DNA of 64,000 nucleotides, from positions 62,001-126,000 of the forward strand of contig JBAMJV010003299.1 of the NCBI GenBank assembly GCA_037951105.1. Direction: 5' to 3'. Of this stretch, positions 53,001 through 55,721 are shown piece by piece. The translations under genes were made by a program, and so were the position numbers. This DNA comes from Echinarachnius parma (taxonomy: Eukaryota > Echinodermata > Echinoidea > Clypeasteroida > Echinarachniidae). Below the pieces are notes generated by a model. The model was given only the letters and a program-made list of their open reading frames with translations, was not told the origin of the DNA and searched no databases. The stretch's first letter is position 1, and each line of letters opens with the position of its first letter.

Positions 53001-55678
53001 AAAGTGGCCCTTTCTGATTTTTGTATTTTTGATTTATTATTATTATTTTTTTTGGGGGGGTGCATGTTATACGCACCCAACGCAACTCCCCTGGCTACAG
53101 GCCTGAATTGTAATTTGTGGGCAAAGAAGATTGTTGATATAAAATATCTCATTGCATTGATGTTGTATTAAATTGAGTTTTGTAGATGTTTAGGGTATTC
53201 TTGCTATGGTGGTGGGGGGGGGGGGGGGGGGGGTTAGTTCATGCTTATTATTCAAAACTTGTTTATTCAATACAAATTTTGAAAATAAAATTCTACTATA
53301 ATAAATCTGTCATGTATGCTTTGTGTGATTAGGTTTTTTTGTTTTGATTATCTTTTATGAATAATACAGGTAGCTGAAAATGAAGCAGTCTTCTCAGCCA
53401 TGTTAAAAAACAACCTTATTACATTCAGTTAATAACCAACTTTCCATTTACAATGTTTCACTTTCAATTAACAGATTATGACACTTGTGGAGGTGTGCTC
53501 GGTGAGCTCCCAGGCCATCCTTGCATTCGCCTCTTGGCAACCTGATGAAATGACGCCTGGCAGAACAACAGTAACCCATAACCAGAGACGAGGAGGGCGC
53601 CATGAAAGGTGAAAACTTCAATGAACAGAAGGAGAAGATCAGGGACCACATCAAAGCATTCTGCTGCTGTTCGTCTATGGCAGGAACAATACCCCAAACA
53701 AGCGATACCTGCCAGGCTCCCTTACATTTCCAGAAAATGTGCAGGCCAGTAGGCAGGAATTTTCTCGGGGAGGTGCATAATTTACCAAAACGGGACAGAG
53801 ACTACTCGCCAACAATTACGAGGCCGAGATCTTAGGCTGAGAGTCGTGTTTAACAAGCCAGTCGACTCAGACCGGTATAAAGTGGACCCGAGACCGGCAA
53901 AAAGTGGATCTTTCTGAATTTGGGGGTAGGGTACGTACGCCCCCCCCCCCCCCCCCACCCCCTGGCACCTACTGTTAAAGGCCTGTAGCCAGGAATTTTC
54001 ATGGGGAGTTGCGTAATTTACCAACACAGGACCAAGACCACTCAGCAACAGTTTCCGAGGCTGAGAGTTTATAGGCTGAGAGTCATGTAAGCCAGTTAAG
54101 ATGGTCCAGACTAATACAAAGTGGACTCGAGACTGGTAAAAAGTGGACCCGAGACCAGCAAAAAGTGGATCTTTCTGAATTTGGGGGTGGGGTACGTACG
54201 CGCCACCCCCCCCCCCCCCCCACCCATCCACTGGCATGTAGGCCTACTGTAAACAAAAACCTGTTAATTTACAAGATTGTATGGAAACTTAATTACATAC
54301 AAGTGTTTGTATGTCTTGATTAATTCACCTTTATGAGATGAGATGATGAGTAAAGCAAATTTGCAAGATTTTCAAATTTCACACGATAATAGTCTTAACT
54401 GCTTGTTTATTTTGTCAATATTAGAAATGTGCTGTTTTCATACATAGTGCTCTTCAGTTAAATAGTGAGAACATTATCATGATTGAAGTTGCCCATGCAC
54501 TTACCTTTTGTAAAATGTGTTACATTTTGATTGAAAAAAGCGTGGAGCAAAAATGTCTTGAATGATAAGATGTGAGAAGTATGTTCAACATAATGCTGGC
54601 TGTCAATGTGTTTAATGGAATAGATATGTGTGTGTTATAACTAGAATTATGATTTAAAGAGTATTGTTTCATATCAGACCATTAACAAAATGAAATTCTT
54701 TGGAAACAAAAGGTTGAGATTTTGAAATGTGGAATGACGCGTCAACATTTTAATTTTCAAAAGGCGCTAAATCCTTGTTTAATTCCAAAAGGCGCTAAAT
54801 CCCCCAAAAATTAAAAAAAACAAAAAAATATTTTAAAAAAAACTACTAAAGCAGGATTTCTTTAAACATCATTTTAATTATGTTTGGGGTATATCTTTGA
54901 ACTGTGTAAAAATCTTGCAGTTTTGTTGAAGCAAAAGTGGTCTATCAGAAAACCTTGATTTACTCGAAAACACTAAAAGTGGATTTAGCGCCTTTTGGAA
55001 TTAAACTCTTCAAATACATGTATAGGGCCTACATGTATTGTCTCTCTAAACGCAAACTGAACTATCCCTTAAAACAAAACTAAACTATCCATTTAACGTT
55101 GATCATTTTACACACACTGCTTTGAAATTTACAATTTTAGCACAGAAACGAATGTTCGAAATAAAAACCATATCGATTCAATATATTCGCACATGGACAT
55201 CGCGTTCAAAACAAATATCCGCGCTGCACATGAACTGATGCTGATTGAGCGTGTACCCACAGCCCATAGATATAAATACCTATCGAAGACAGTGAACAGG
55301 CTGTTATATTTTAGCACAATTGTGGCAGTGTGCATAAACATTCAAGTTATGTTTCTGCATTGAAAAGTAATAAACTAAAATTAAAATTAGCATCACAAAA
55401 TCCACAAAACATGCCCAGAGTCTCTAGCTATTTTGATTATTCAAACATGGGTAACAGTTTATACTTAAAAAACAATAGCTGAATATCCTGTTTTATATAC
55501 CAAACTTTTACAAATAAATGTATTAATTACCTTCCGGGGGGCCATGTCCGTAAATCTCCATTCTCACGCTGATGTACACTTCCCAGGTAACAGGGCACAC
55601 ACGCACGAAGCGGCACACCAGCGGGTTGGAGAAGGTGTTCCATACAAGAGTATCGTAATCATAATTACCTGCAAAGAC
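3834..55678 (-). CDS. F5/8C - C-type-lectin-like x4 - mucin - PAN modular protein gene (3' part)
   Basis: Fifteen exons join in frame: 55678-55531, 48840-48677, 47397-47248, 46725-46578, 44516-44469, 42704-42463, 31216-31117, 30022-29984, 29283-29051, 15718-15619, 14993-14749, 14060-13964, 7173-6917, 6015-5916 and 4528-3834. They total 2,766 nt, or 921 residues plus stop. Rough residue layout: partial F5/8C 1-49, full F5/8C 50-203, linker 204-219, lectin-like domains 220-333, 347-457, 458-571 and 572-690 (13-residue linker before the second), Thr-rich mucin-like 691-845, PAN-like 846-921. Module borders are phase 1; internal borders in the F5/8C and lectin-like domains are phase 0. The signal peptide and first exons are outside the window. 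The domains suggest a secreted adhesive or recognition protein, which is an inference. Splicing is predicted from sequence; no stop or frame break interrupts the chain. Confidence 0.8.
4595..5396. mobile_element. MITE with CACTGGGGGTGTTTCAC ends, holding a nested MITE
   Basis: The left end CACTGGGGGTGTTTCAC (4595) is mirrored at the right by GTGAAACACCCCCTGGTG (ending 5396). The inverted similarity continues inward for about 35 bp (AAGCTGAACTTAA against TTAAGTTC). No coding capacity is seen. It was later split by the TTAA element at 4634-5123. The target duplication is unclear. Confidence 0.6.
4634..5123. mobile_element. TTAA-flanked MITE (490 bp)
   Basis: TTAA copies flank it at 4630-4633 and 5124-5127. 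Terminal inverted repeats are AGGGATAGTTGAGTTTTGG and CCAAAACTCAATTATCCCT. TTAA target duplications fit the piggyBac or Kolobok superfamilies, and the ends alone do not decide which. Related sequence recurs at 39775-40060 (3' part, same orientation) and at 49917-50720 (reverse orientation, diverged), sharing phrases such as TTTCGAGCATGGTGGAGTTATA. Confidence 0.75.
5916..6015 (-). CDS. Exon 14: second half of lectin-like domain 4
   Basis: The acceptor ATTCAG and donor T|GTAAGTAT bound 100 nt. It encodes VSSICFIVTNDSELI then PESCEASHFYLC, the C2, C3 and C4 cysteines of a C-type-lectin-like fold (C-x14-C-x7-C). It enters in phase 0 from exon 13 and leaves in phase 1, joining directly to the mucin exon at 4528 with a matching phase. 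The overlapping frame at 5487-5687 is not needed to connect them. Confidence 0.85.
6917..7173 (-). CDS. Exon 13: first half of lectin-like domain 4
   Basis: The acceptor CCTTACAG precedes 7173 and the donor TCT|GTAAGT follows 6917; 257 nt. The product starts CPHAGMFKVGNTCYW (the two extra N-terminal cysteines of long-form C-type lectin domains), then has the C1 cysteine in EMGCQ, a GGNAVTIAEFETQQDVDLL helix-like stretch, and LWASN in the place of the WIG motif. An N-glycosylation site (NAS) lies at the end. The upstream half is GC-rich compared with the intron. Confidence 0.85.
7395..8010. mobile_element. Palindromic (foldback) MITE
   Basis: The left arm, about 7395-7590, and right arm, about 7850-8010, are inverted copies. 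Both contain CTCTATATGGC, AAAGATGGTAGAGCGC, TAGGCGCAAGAT and GCCGCCATGTT. Arms are about 80 percent alike by eye, so it is an old element. The open frames inside are by-products of the palindrome. The superfamily is not recognised. Confidence 0.6.
8020..9420. other. Intron sequence, no gene recognised
   Basis: Several short overlapping frames on both strands at 8806-9221 lack known motifs and start in unrelated places. A mildly GC-rich patch lies at 9010-9120. I see no conserved exon of the flanking gene here: exons 12 and 13 join in phase across it. Confidence 0.4.
9421..9597. repeat. Poly-G/poly-C flanked short repeat
   Basis: Two runs of 21 G (9421-9441 and 9530-9550) and a long C run (about 9566-9585) border about 90 bp of unique sequence, ending in GTAGATCCGCGCC. 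Ends of the type G-run plus GGATCTACG are frequent in non-autonomous elements, but no matching left terminus was found. It sits at the 3' edge of the LINE that follows. Confidence 0.4.
9602..11953 (-). pseudogene. CR1/L2-type LINE fragment (endonuclease end to 3' end), broken
   Basis: Read on the minus strand: the end of the apurinic endonuclease domain (HTSGHTLDLIISR, then LPSDHAAVICNL), a linker, then reverse transcriptase with NYRPIS, VLLDYSSAFDTI, CGVPQGSVIGPLLF and the catalytic YADD (10454-10465), and the C-terminal thumb region ending near 9695. The frame shifts at least twice (near 10,950-11,000 and about 10,280). There is no RNase H. The motifs fit the CR1/L2 part of the Jockey superclade, but the clade needs a tree. 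The 5' part is cut by the Tc1-like element at 11956 and resumes only briefly at 13630-13647. Confidence 0.8.
11956..13627. mobile_element. Palindromic Tc1/mariner-like element (1.67 kb)
   Basis: TA at 11954-11955 and 13628-13629 flanks ends CACTTTGGGTCATAATGTTG and, inverted, CACTGTTGGTCATAATGTTG. The arms (about 11956-12760 and 12850-13627) are inverted copies for about 800 bp. Each arm encodes, with stops and shifts, the N-terminal half of a Tc1-like transposase (phrases like LGRPQFTTRTNDRKLL and KCQNGAFA). The element is therefore two head-to-head 5' halves with no catalytic part, hence non-autonomous. The same family appears as a half element at 41290-41887, and a related end lies at 31689. 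Confidence 0.75.
13630..13700. repeat. LINE remnant and (TAC)n/(TAA)n microsatellite
   Basis: Positions 13630-13647 read on the minus strand give the continuation (GDFN motif) of the LINE interrupted at 11953. Directly beyond are about 50 bp of (TAC)n then (TAA)n repeats, so the rest of the LINE 5' part is missing. Confidence 0.7.
13964..14060 (-). CDS. Exon 12: second half of lectin-like domain 3
   Basis: The acceptor TTTTGCAG and donor G|GTAATA bound 97 nt. It encodes NNVCYMLTSNATLV then PGNCSEKHNFLCQ, with the C2, C3 and C4 cysteines in place and an N-glycosylation site (NAT). It enters in phase 0 and leaves in phase 1, joining exon 13 at 7173. One residue shorter than its paralogues. The donor GTAATA is weaker than the GTAAGT seen in neighbours. 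Confidence 0.82.
14749..14993 (-). CDS. Exon 11: first half of lectin-like domain 3
   Basis: The acceptor CAAACAG and donor ACC|GTAAGTGC bound 245 nt. The product starts CRNPIMIRAGDYCYF, then has the C1 cysteine in GGVCNHAG, the ITIADFESQADIDALLYEL stretch and FWARN at the WIG position, followed by NSSS. It enters in phase 1 and leaves in phase 0. It lies only about 0.6 kb from exon 10 and 0.7 kb from exon 12, so domain 3 is the most compact one in the gene. Confidence 0.85.
15619..15718 (-). CDS. Exon 10: second half of lectin-like domain 2
   Basis: The acceptor CGTTACAG and donor CTCG|GTAAAT bound 100 nt. It encodes VSGECHVLTENGSLV then SEPCNQTHYFMCQ, with C2, C3 and C4 and NGS and NQT glycosylation sites. 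It is joined in phase 0 to exon 9, about 13.3 kb upstream; that intron holds the inverted transposon pair at 17.9-28.7 kb. Confidence 0.83.
16010..16165 (+). mobile_element. SINE/LINE 3' tail with GCGCTATATAAAT motif
   Basis: The sequence contains ACTCCCCAGGGAGTGG, AAAGCGCTTAGAGATGA and GGCGCTATATAAAT followed by ATTATTAAT. This is the common 3' tail shared by many L2/CR1-mobilised SINEs of deuterostomes. A related tail (TTAGAGGCTATTATAGGCGC) occurs at 18930-18955 and inverted near 26170-26200. No tRNA-like head was found, so it may be 5' truncated. Confidence 0.5.
16280..16914. mobile_element. Hairpin MITE with TTAA target duplication
   Basis: TTAA at 16276-16279 and 16915-16918 flanks ends AGGGGCCCTGCAACCC and GGGTTGCAGGGCCCCT. 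The arms 16280-16510 and 16685-16914 are near-identical inverted copies (more than 95 percent by eye), so the insertion or its conversion is young. The 175-bp centre is unique. Matching 74- and 82-codon frames on the two strands are the same arm read twice, not genes. The superfamily is probably piggyBac-like by target site. Confidence 0.85.
17291..17807. mobile_element. Hairpin MITE with TATACCCCCGTCACATATAG ends
   Basis: The arms 17291-17498 and 17597-17807 are nearly perfect inverted copies. Each carries a direct duplication of TCCCCATTCATAAA and the phrase ATTGTATGTCCATGCATGAG. The centre, about 100 bp, contains GGTCGTGGGTC twice. It would form a long hairpin and, if transcribed, double-stranded RNA. 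The superfamily is not assigned. Confidence 0.8.
19005..20949. mobile_element. Helitron-like element copy 1 (1.95 kb)
   Basis: It begins CTAGAAGGCCGACAAAGTC and ends with a short hairpin GCCGATTTCATCGGC then GTGGGTAAT. No target duplication is seen in any of three copies. On the minus strand the element ends CTAG followed by T, like the Helitron 3' rule CTRR^T, and a stem AGGCCGAC/GTCGGCCT lies near that end. The other end does not begin TC, so the assignment is tentative. It is preceded near its hairpin end by (CAAA)n. It shares about 90 bp at one end and about 260 bp at the other with copies 2 and 3; its middle (19.1-20.7 kb) is different. Confidence 0.5.
21056..21862. mobile_element. Helitron-like element copy 2 (0.81 kb)
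   Basis: Ends as in copy 1: CTAGAAGGCCGAC at the left, GCCGATTTCATCGGCGTGGG at the right. The internal GC-rich block (TAGGCCGCTTGCTTGCGGCG) at 21199-21220 is shared with copy 3. An (A)n/(CAAA)n tract lies at 21770-21815. It was inserted in a sequence whose empty form is visible in the inverted transposon copy (near 24750-24800). Confidence 0.5.
22017..22853. mobile_element. Helitron-like element copy 3 (0.84 kb)
   Basis: Same ends and the same GC-rich block as copy 2, with a different middle section (22230-22590) and a longer (CAAA)n tract (22755-22803). No target duplication. Copies 2 and 3 share more with each other than with copy 1. Confidence 0.5.
22882..24151. mobile_element. Mutator-like TIR element with 9-bp target duplication
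   Basis: CGCTCATCC lies at 22873-22881 and 24152-24160. Ends are TAGCCTATC...ATAGGCATC and, inverted, TAGCCTATC...ATATGCGTC, with TCTGGCA also shared further in. The empty site is present in transposon copy 2 (GGATGAGCG near 24715). Nine-base duplications are typical of Mutator-like elements; no transposase is encoded. It was itself split five bases from its left end by the hAT-like element. A (TC)n microsatellite lies at 23828-23864. Confidence 0.7.
22887..23473. mobile_element. Non-autonomous hAT-like element rich in poly-G
   Basis: The 8-bp duplication TCCTAGCC (22879-22886 and 23474-23481) flanks ends CAGTGGCGTACCCAGG and CCTGGGTACGCCTATG. Eight-base duplications with CAG-GGCGTA ends fit hAT. 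Inside are runs of 32 G (23014-23045), 24 G (23139-23162) and shorter ones, and repeated phrases such as CCGAGACCAAGTACCTT. Related elements are at 52856-53105, 53747-53974 and 53979-54249. Confidence 0.8.
24830..26090 (+). pseudogene. CR1-type LINE fragment, 3' half
   Basis: The plus strand encodes the reverse transcriptase palm from CGVPQGSILGPLLF through the catalytic FADD (24979-24990), then KFLGIMIDDKLTWNEQ and the thumb region, ending near 25807. Two frameshifts (about 25,120 and 25,325) break it. The 3' UTR runs to GAATAAATTGAAATGAAAATG, followed by (ATAATA)-type repeats. It is closely similar in motif content to the LINE at 57.2-60.7 kb but 5' truncated. Confidence 0.85.
26570..28038. 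mobile_element. 1.47-kb element with about 390-bp inverted arms, nested
   Basis: TAC at 26567-26569 and 28039-28041 flanks ends TAGACCGGCAGGTCAGAGG and, inverted, TAGACCGGCAGCTCAGAGG. Arms about 26570-26960 and 27650-28038 are inverted copies. The centre has a poly-G run (27168-27192). The empty site is visible in transposon copy 1 near 18550 (GGAGGTGTTCAACCGAC). The 3-bp duplication suggests PIF/Harbinger or a relative. No transposase. Confidence 0.75.
29051..29283 (-). CDS. Exon 9: first half of lectin-like domain 2
   Basis: The acceptor TTATCAG and donor TCG|GTAAGC bound 233 nt. The product starts CSDPWTFPVDNVCHLV, has the C1 cysteine in ESTCNNW, a LDKFNSAAELQMVMDRL helix and IWVQN at the WIG position with NAT glycosylation. 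The nearer AG (TTTGCAG) would break phase, so the acceptor seven bases upstream was chosen. It enters in phase 1 and leaves in phase 0. Confidence 0.82.
29984..30022 (-). CDS. Exon 8: 13-residue linker
   Basis: A 39-nt exon between TTTTTCAG and T|GTGAGTAT, phase 1 to phase 1, encoding about TINNSIQTGPEG. It links lectin-like domains 1 and 2. It resembles the linker exon at 44469-44516 in position, phase and polar composition. Tiny exons are easily missed by predictors; RNA support would be decisive. Confidence 0.7.
30950..31045 (-). mobile_element. tRNA-derived SINE head
   Basis: The minus strand shows a B-box-like GGGTTCAATCCCC (near 30975), an anticodon-loop-like CTATCAA flanked by short pairing, and a D-arm-like GTGGTATGTTGGTTCGGAC. 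The acceptor stem does not pair well, so it is a tRNA-related repeat rather than a tRNA gene. Confidence 0.45.
31117..31216 (-). CDS. Exon 7: second half of lectin-like domain 1
   Basis: The acceptor GTTTACAG and donor ACAC|GTAAGTC bound 100 nt. It encodes ATNSCYVLTDNSELI then PESCSMTHNYICQ, almost identical in the middle to exon 14 (NDSELIPESC), so domains 1 and 4 are close paralogues here. It enters in phase 0 from exon 6, 11.2 kb upstream, and leaves in phase 1 to the linker exon 8. Confidence 0.84.
31689..31730. mobile_element. Solo Tc1-like terminus
   Basis: After TA comes CACTGTCGCCCATAAAGTTG then AATTTTTTG. It matches, inverted, the right end of the half element at 41887 (TTCCAACTTTATGGGC). 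No partner end or transposase is seen nearby, so this is a remnant. Confidence 0.5.
32133..32941. mobile_element. TTAA-flanked element I (809 bp) built of TACGTTA-like units
   Basis: TTAA at 32129-32132 and 32942-32945 flanks GGGCCGGTCATACTTACGG and, inverted, GGGCCGGTCATACTTGCGG. The interior is a degenerate minisatellite of 10-11 bp units such as CTACGCTAGA and ACGTTAAACT. The empty target is preserved in the first LINE monomer (GATCTAAGCAGAATTCCG at 31892). A second, truncated copy is at 33242-33760. Non-coding. Confidence 0.8.
32986..33807. mobile_element. TTAA-flanked element II (822 bp), itself hit by element I
   Basis: TTAA at 32982-32985 and 33808-33811 flanks AGTGACCGTAAACTCGC and, inverted, AGGGAGCGTCCGCTCGC. 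It splits the second LINE monomer between GTGAG and TTGTTCACGG; the uninterrupted form is at 31946. A truncated element I occupies 33242-33760. A small hairpin TCCGGCAAGCT/AGCTTGCCGGA lies at 33212-33235 just before it. Confidence 0.65.
33959..34762 (+). pseudogene. LINE ORF1 with one in-frame stop
   Basis: It encodes an ORF1p-type RNA-binding protein: a charged N-terminus, a coiled-coil-like middle ending NRQNDLEQYTRRNRCIRIFG, an RRM-like part, then KPIIVKLCSYRNK and a C-terminal stretch ending SDPNNL. The frame is open except for TAA at 34475-34477, after SHRV; the same frame resumes immediately. Start ATG at 33959 directly follows the monomer array. Confidence 0.75.
35112..38460 (+). pseudogene. 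LINE ORF2 (zinc finger, endonuclease, reverse transcriptase), heavily broken
   Basis: In order: a PHD-like finger CIFCRKL...MRCLHCNLWGHFNC (35133-35220), a second C-x2-C (WICDTCFFDELP, about 35450), endonuclease motifs (KVAHLNCVSLV, LSETHL, RRDRNRFGGGVATYI, LSDHYMIFCVV, about 35650-36300), then RT (PNKATGPDTVPAKL at about 36990, GVPQGSLLGPVLF at about 37535, YADD at 37628-37639). At least six frameshifts or stops, including two stops just before YADD. The PHD-like finger plus endonuclease fits certain CR1-superfamily LINEs. Much older or faster-decayed than the LINE at 57-60 kb. Confidence 0.75.
38758..39293. other. Intron stretch without recognised feature
   Basis: Between the LINE tail and the foldback element. 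Short frames at 38959-39254 have no recognised domain. Confidence 0.4.
39775..40060. mobile_element. Fragment of the TTAA MITE family of 4634-5123
   Basis: It aligns by eye with 4855-5123, including GATCTCTCTATCTAATCA, TTTTTGAATGATAACAGGC and TTTCGAGCATGGTGGAGTTA, and ends ACCCCTTTAAA. The left half is missing, lost where the foldback arm begins. Confidence 0.7.
40590..40702 (+). mobile_element. tRNA-like (SINE) stretch
   Basis: GTCCGTGGTTCGACTCC (near 40672) resembles a T arm with B box, preceded by a possible A-box region GCTTGGAACAGTATACC. Stems pair poorly. Weak evidence for a tRNA-derived SINE head. Confidence 0.3.
41290..41887. mobile_element. Half of a Tc1-like element joined to the foldback arm
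   Basis: It matches the right arm of 11956-13627: GGCGAAGGCTCC, TTTGGCATTTCC, ATGGACGTCCTA, CCTTCCTGGTGGAG and AATGAAGTTGGATCTAAC. It ends CTTTATGGGCAGCAG before TA. The minus strand encodes LTTRIDDPKLPNLACKNRKCQ-like Tc1 transposase N-terminal sequence. The other half of the element is absent; its place is taken by the 15-bp repeats. Confidence 0.7.
42210..42441. mobile_element. TA-flanked MITE (232 bp) next to a splice donor
   Basis: TA on both sides (42208-42209, 42442-42443); ends CAGTGTACCCAAGAATTATT and, inverted, CAGTGTAACCAACAACTATT, then TTGGACACC in both. It is a Tc1/mariner-type non-autonomous element. Its edge lies 21 bp from the last base of exon 6 at 42463. Confidence 0.8.
42463..42704 (-). 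CDS. Exon 6: first half of lectin-like domain 1
   Basis: The acceptor TTGTATAG and donor TCC|GTGAGT bound 242 nt. The product starts CTGPWTFQISSIPDICYF, with C1 in VEGGCTAIAPG and FWVRNSTNSS at the WIG position (two glycosylation sites). The CxxPWTF start is shared with domain 2 (exon 9). It enters in phase 1 from the linker exon 5 and leaves in phase 0. Confidence 0.83.
44469..44516 (-). CDS. Exon 5: Ser/Thr linker
   Basis: A 48-nt exon between CATGCAG and T|GTAAGTAG, phase 1 to phase 1, encoding TTTVSTSTASSPANA, a likely O-glycosylated spacer between the F5/8C module and the first lectin-like domain. Phases match exon 4 (46578) and exon 6 (42704). Confidence 0.75.
44765..45352. repeat. 298-bp tandem duplication
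   Basis: The sequence from TGCCATTATTTAATTGAAT at 44765 is repeated from 45063 with only a few differences (AAATTTGTATGATCAATAC, GTTGGGATCGCCCTTGTG in both). The last part of each copy (GTTTCTGCATTGGACAATAA) is related to 55345-55375, so the duplication uses sequence from the segment shared with the 55-kb region. Confidence 0.9.
45500..46135 (-). pseudogene. LINE 3' fragment (RT thumb region)
   Basis: A 186-codon minus-strand frame (46126-45566) has LGFLRRNLRKCPQD, YKVLVRPILEYASCVWDP, VQRHAARYV and FFPDTIRLWNSLSQE, the C-terminal domain downstream of reverse transcriptase in many LINEs. The RT core itself is absent, so it is a 5'-truncated copy. It is unbroken within the fragment. It splits a host segment whose uninterrupted counterpart is at 55,370-55,400. 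Confidence 0.8.
46178..46490. mobile_element. Putative insertion relative to duplicated segment
   Basis: About 310 bp between ATCTCTAGC and AAACATGAGTTACAGT are absent from the duplicate copy at 55,428-55,445. It contains CTCGACGTTTCGAACAGG and CATCGTCACTCCTTTC. No target duplication or family was recognised. Confidence 0.5.
46578..46725 (-). CDS. Exon 4: C-terminal third of the complete F5/8C domain
   Basis: The acceptor CTTTTTAG and donor GAAG|GTAATC bound 148 nt. It encodes VFSGNSDHHTVVWNAF, CRFVRVRPVTWHSYIS and MRMELYGHG, the conserved end of F5/8 type C (discoidin) domains including the MR-EL-G motif. It enters in phase 0 and leaves in phase 1. It is 148 nt, exactly as long as the paralogous exon at 55531. 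Confidence 0.9.
47248..47397 (-). CDS. Exon 3: middle of the complete F5/8C domain
   Basis: The acceptor CTCTCCAG and donor ATG|GTGAGTGC bound 150 nt, phase 0 to phase 0. It encodes VDLVSTYEVVALATQGRQD and DQWVTSYKVTYSTDG, the conserved TQGR and WVT-Y-YS-DG segments of F5/8C domains. Confidence 0.92.
47632..47787. mobile_element. 156-bp MITE with CCAGGGCC ends
   Basis: CCAGGGCCACGTTGCAGAAT at the left and, inverted, CCAGGGCCCCGTTGCAGAAA at the right; inverted similarity continues for about 60 bp (ATACAATCGATTG, ATTAATCGTAAG). It would fold into one hairpin. It lies in the intron between exons 2 and 3. Confidence 0.8.
48677..48840 (-). CDS. Exon 2: N-terminal third of the complete F5/8C domain
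   Basis: The acceptor GATCATAG and donor CAG|GTTAGA bound 164 nt, phase 1 to phase 0. It encodes LGLESYAIPDSSLTASSEN, ARRGRLNV, GAWGAG and NDANQWIQ, matching the start of F5/8C domains. It joins exon 3 as WIQ-VDL, the expected reading. The donor GTTAGA is non-optimal. Confidence 0.88.
48841..50791. other. Intron; diverged reverse copy of the TTAA MITE at 49917-50720
   Basis: No exon was recognised. Positions 49917-50040 and 50555-50720 resemble the reverse complement of 4634-5123 (CTACCATGCTCGAATGGTAT, AAGAGGGCGCTCTGTAA), with unrelated sequence between. Confidence 0.45.
51090..51457. mobile_element. Hairpin element with TATGACGTCAT ends
   Basis: The arms 51090-51265 and 51280-51457 are inverted copies: TATGACGTCATAAA, CAAATAATGTC, AGATATGC and CAATCAGTGTTATA occur in both. 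Ends contain the CRE-like palindrome TGACGTCA. Non-coding. It lies just upstream of the ORF at 51567. Confidence 0.7.
51567..52819 (+). CDS. Unrecognised two-exon ORF inside the 4.2-kb element
   Basis: Exon 51567-51677 (ATG at 51567, donor CCG|GTAAGT, 37 codons, starts MDERGEPVDIIYNPRIRKHN) joins in phase 0 to exon 52632-52819 (acceptor TATCAATAG, donor AC|GTAAGT). Together they give about 100 basic residues, open throughout, with NFPGLSYRDSNKLRSSC and TWSATKEKGGTLPQ segments and four cysteines or so. No domain is recognised. The next acceptor (AACAG at about 53474) leads quickly to a stop, so the 3' part is unclear or broken. It may be a transposase-associated gene or a captured host exon pair. 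Confidence 0.4.
52856..53105. mobile_element. hAT-like short element
   Basis: AATTG on both sides; ends CAGACCCGTAGCCAGGA and, inverted, CAGGCCTGTAGCCAGGGGA. The interior CTCGAGACCGGCAAAAAGTG is shared with the next two elements and resembles that of 22887-23473. Confidence 0.65.
53747..53974. mobile_element. hAT-like short element
   Basis: Ends CAGTAGGCAGGAATTTTC and, inverted, CAGTAGGTGCCAGGGGG. It has a poly-C run at 53941-53956 and shares ACCCGAGACCGGCAAAAAGT with its neighbours. It abuts the next element. Confidence 0.6.
53979..54249. mobile_element. hAT-like short element
   Basis: It begins GCCTGTAGCCAGGAATTTTC and ends with a poly-C run then CATCCACTGGC and GGCCTACTG. Internal sequence is the same as in the two preceding elements. 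Together the three suggest repeated insertion or tandem duplication of one family. Confidence 0.55.
55531..55678 (-). CDS. Exon 1 (in window): C-terminal third of an upstream F5/8C domain
   Basis: The acceptor CTTTTTAG and donor GAAG|GTAATT bound 148 nt. It encodes VFAGNYDYDTLVWNTF, CRFVRVCPVTWEVYIS and VRMEIYGHG, a paralogue of exon 4. It leaves in phase 1, joining exon 2 at 48840. Its own first two exons are not found between 55,680 and 64,000. Either they lie upstream of the window or this is a solitary duplicated exon. The frame is intact, which favours use. Confidence 0.7.
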
Positions 55679-55721
55679 CTAAAAAGAGACGGCCAAAATA
55701 TACATAATTTAAACGGATTCA

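Larger units (their letters stand above)
50792..55011. mobile_element. 4.2-kb TIR element with 20-bp subterminal repeats and a spliced ORF
   Basis: AAAT at 50788-50791 and 55012-55015 flanks GAAGAG[C/T]TTAA then the shared 20-mer TTCCAAAAGGCGCTAAATCC at both ends, inverted. More copies of this 20-mer lie inside the left end (about 50951, 50980) and inside the right end (about 54759, 54782, in direct orientation), like transposase-binding subterminal repeats. Inside are a hairpin MITE (51090-51457), a two-exon ORF (51567-52819) and three hAT-like elements. The superfamily is unknown; 4-bp duplications occur in several. Confidence 0.6.
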
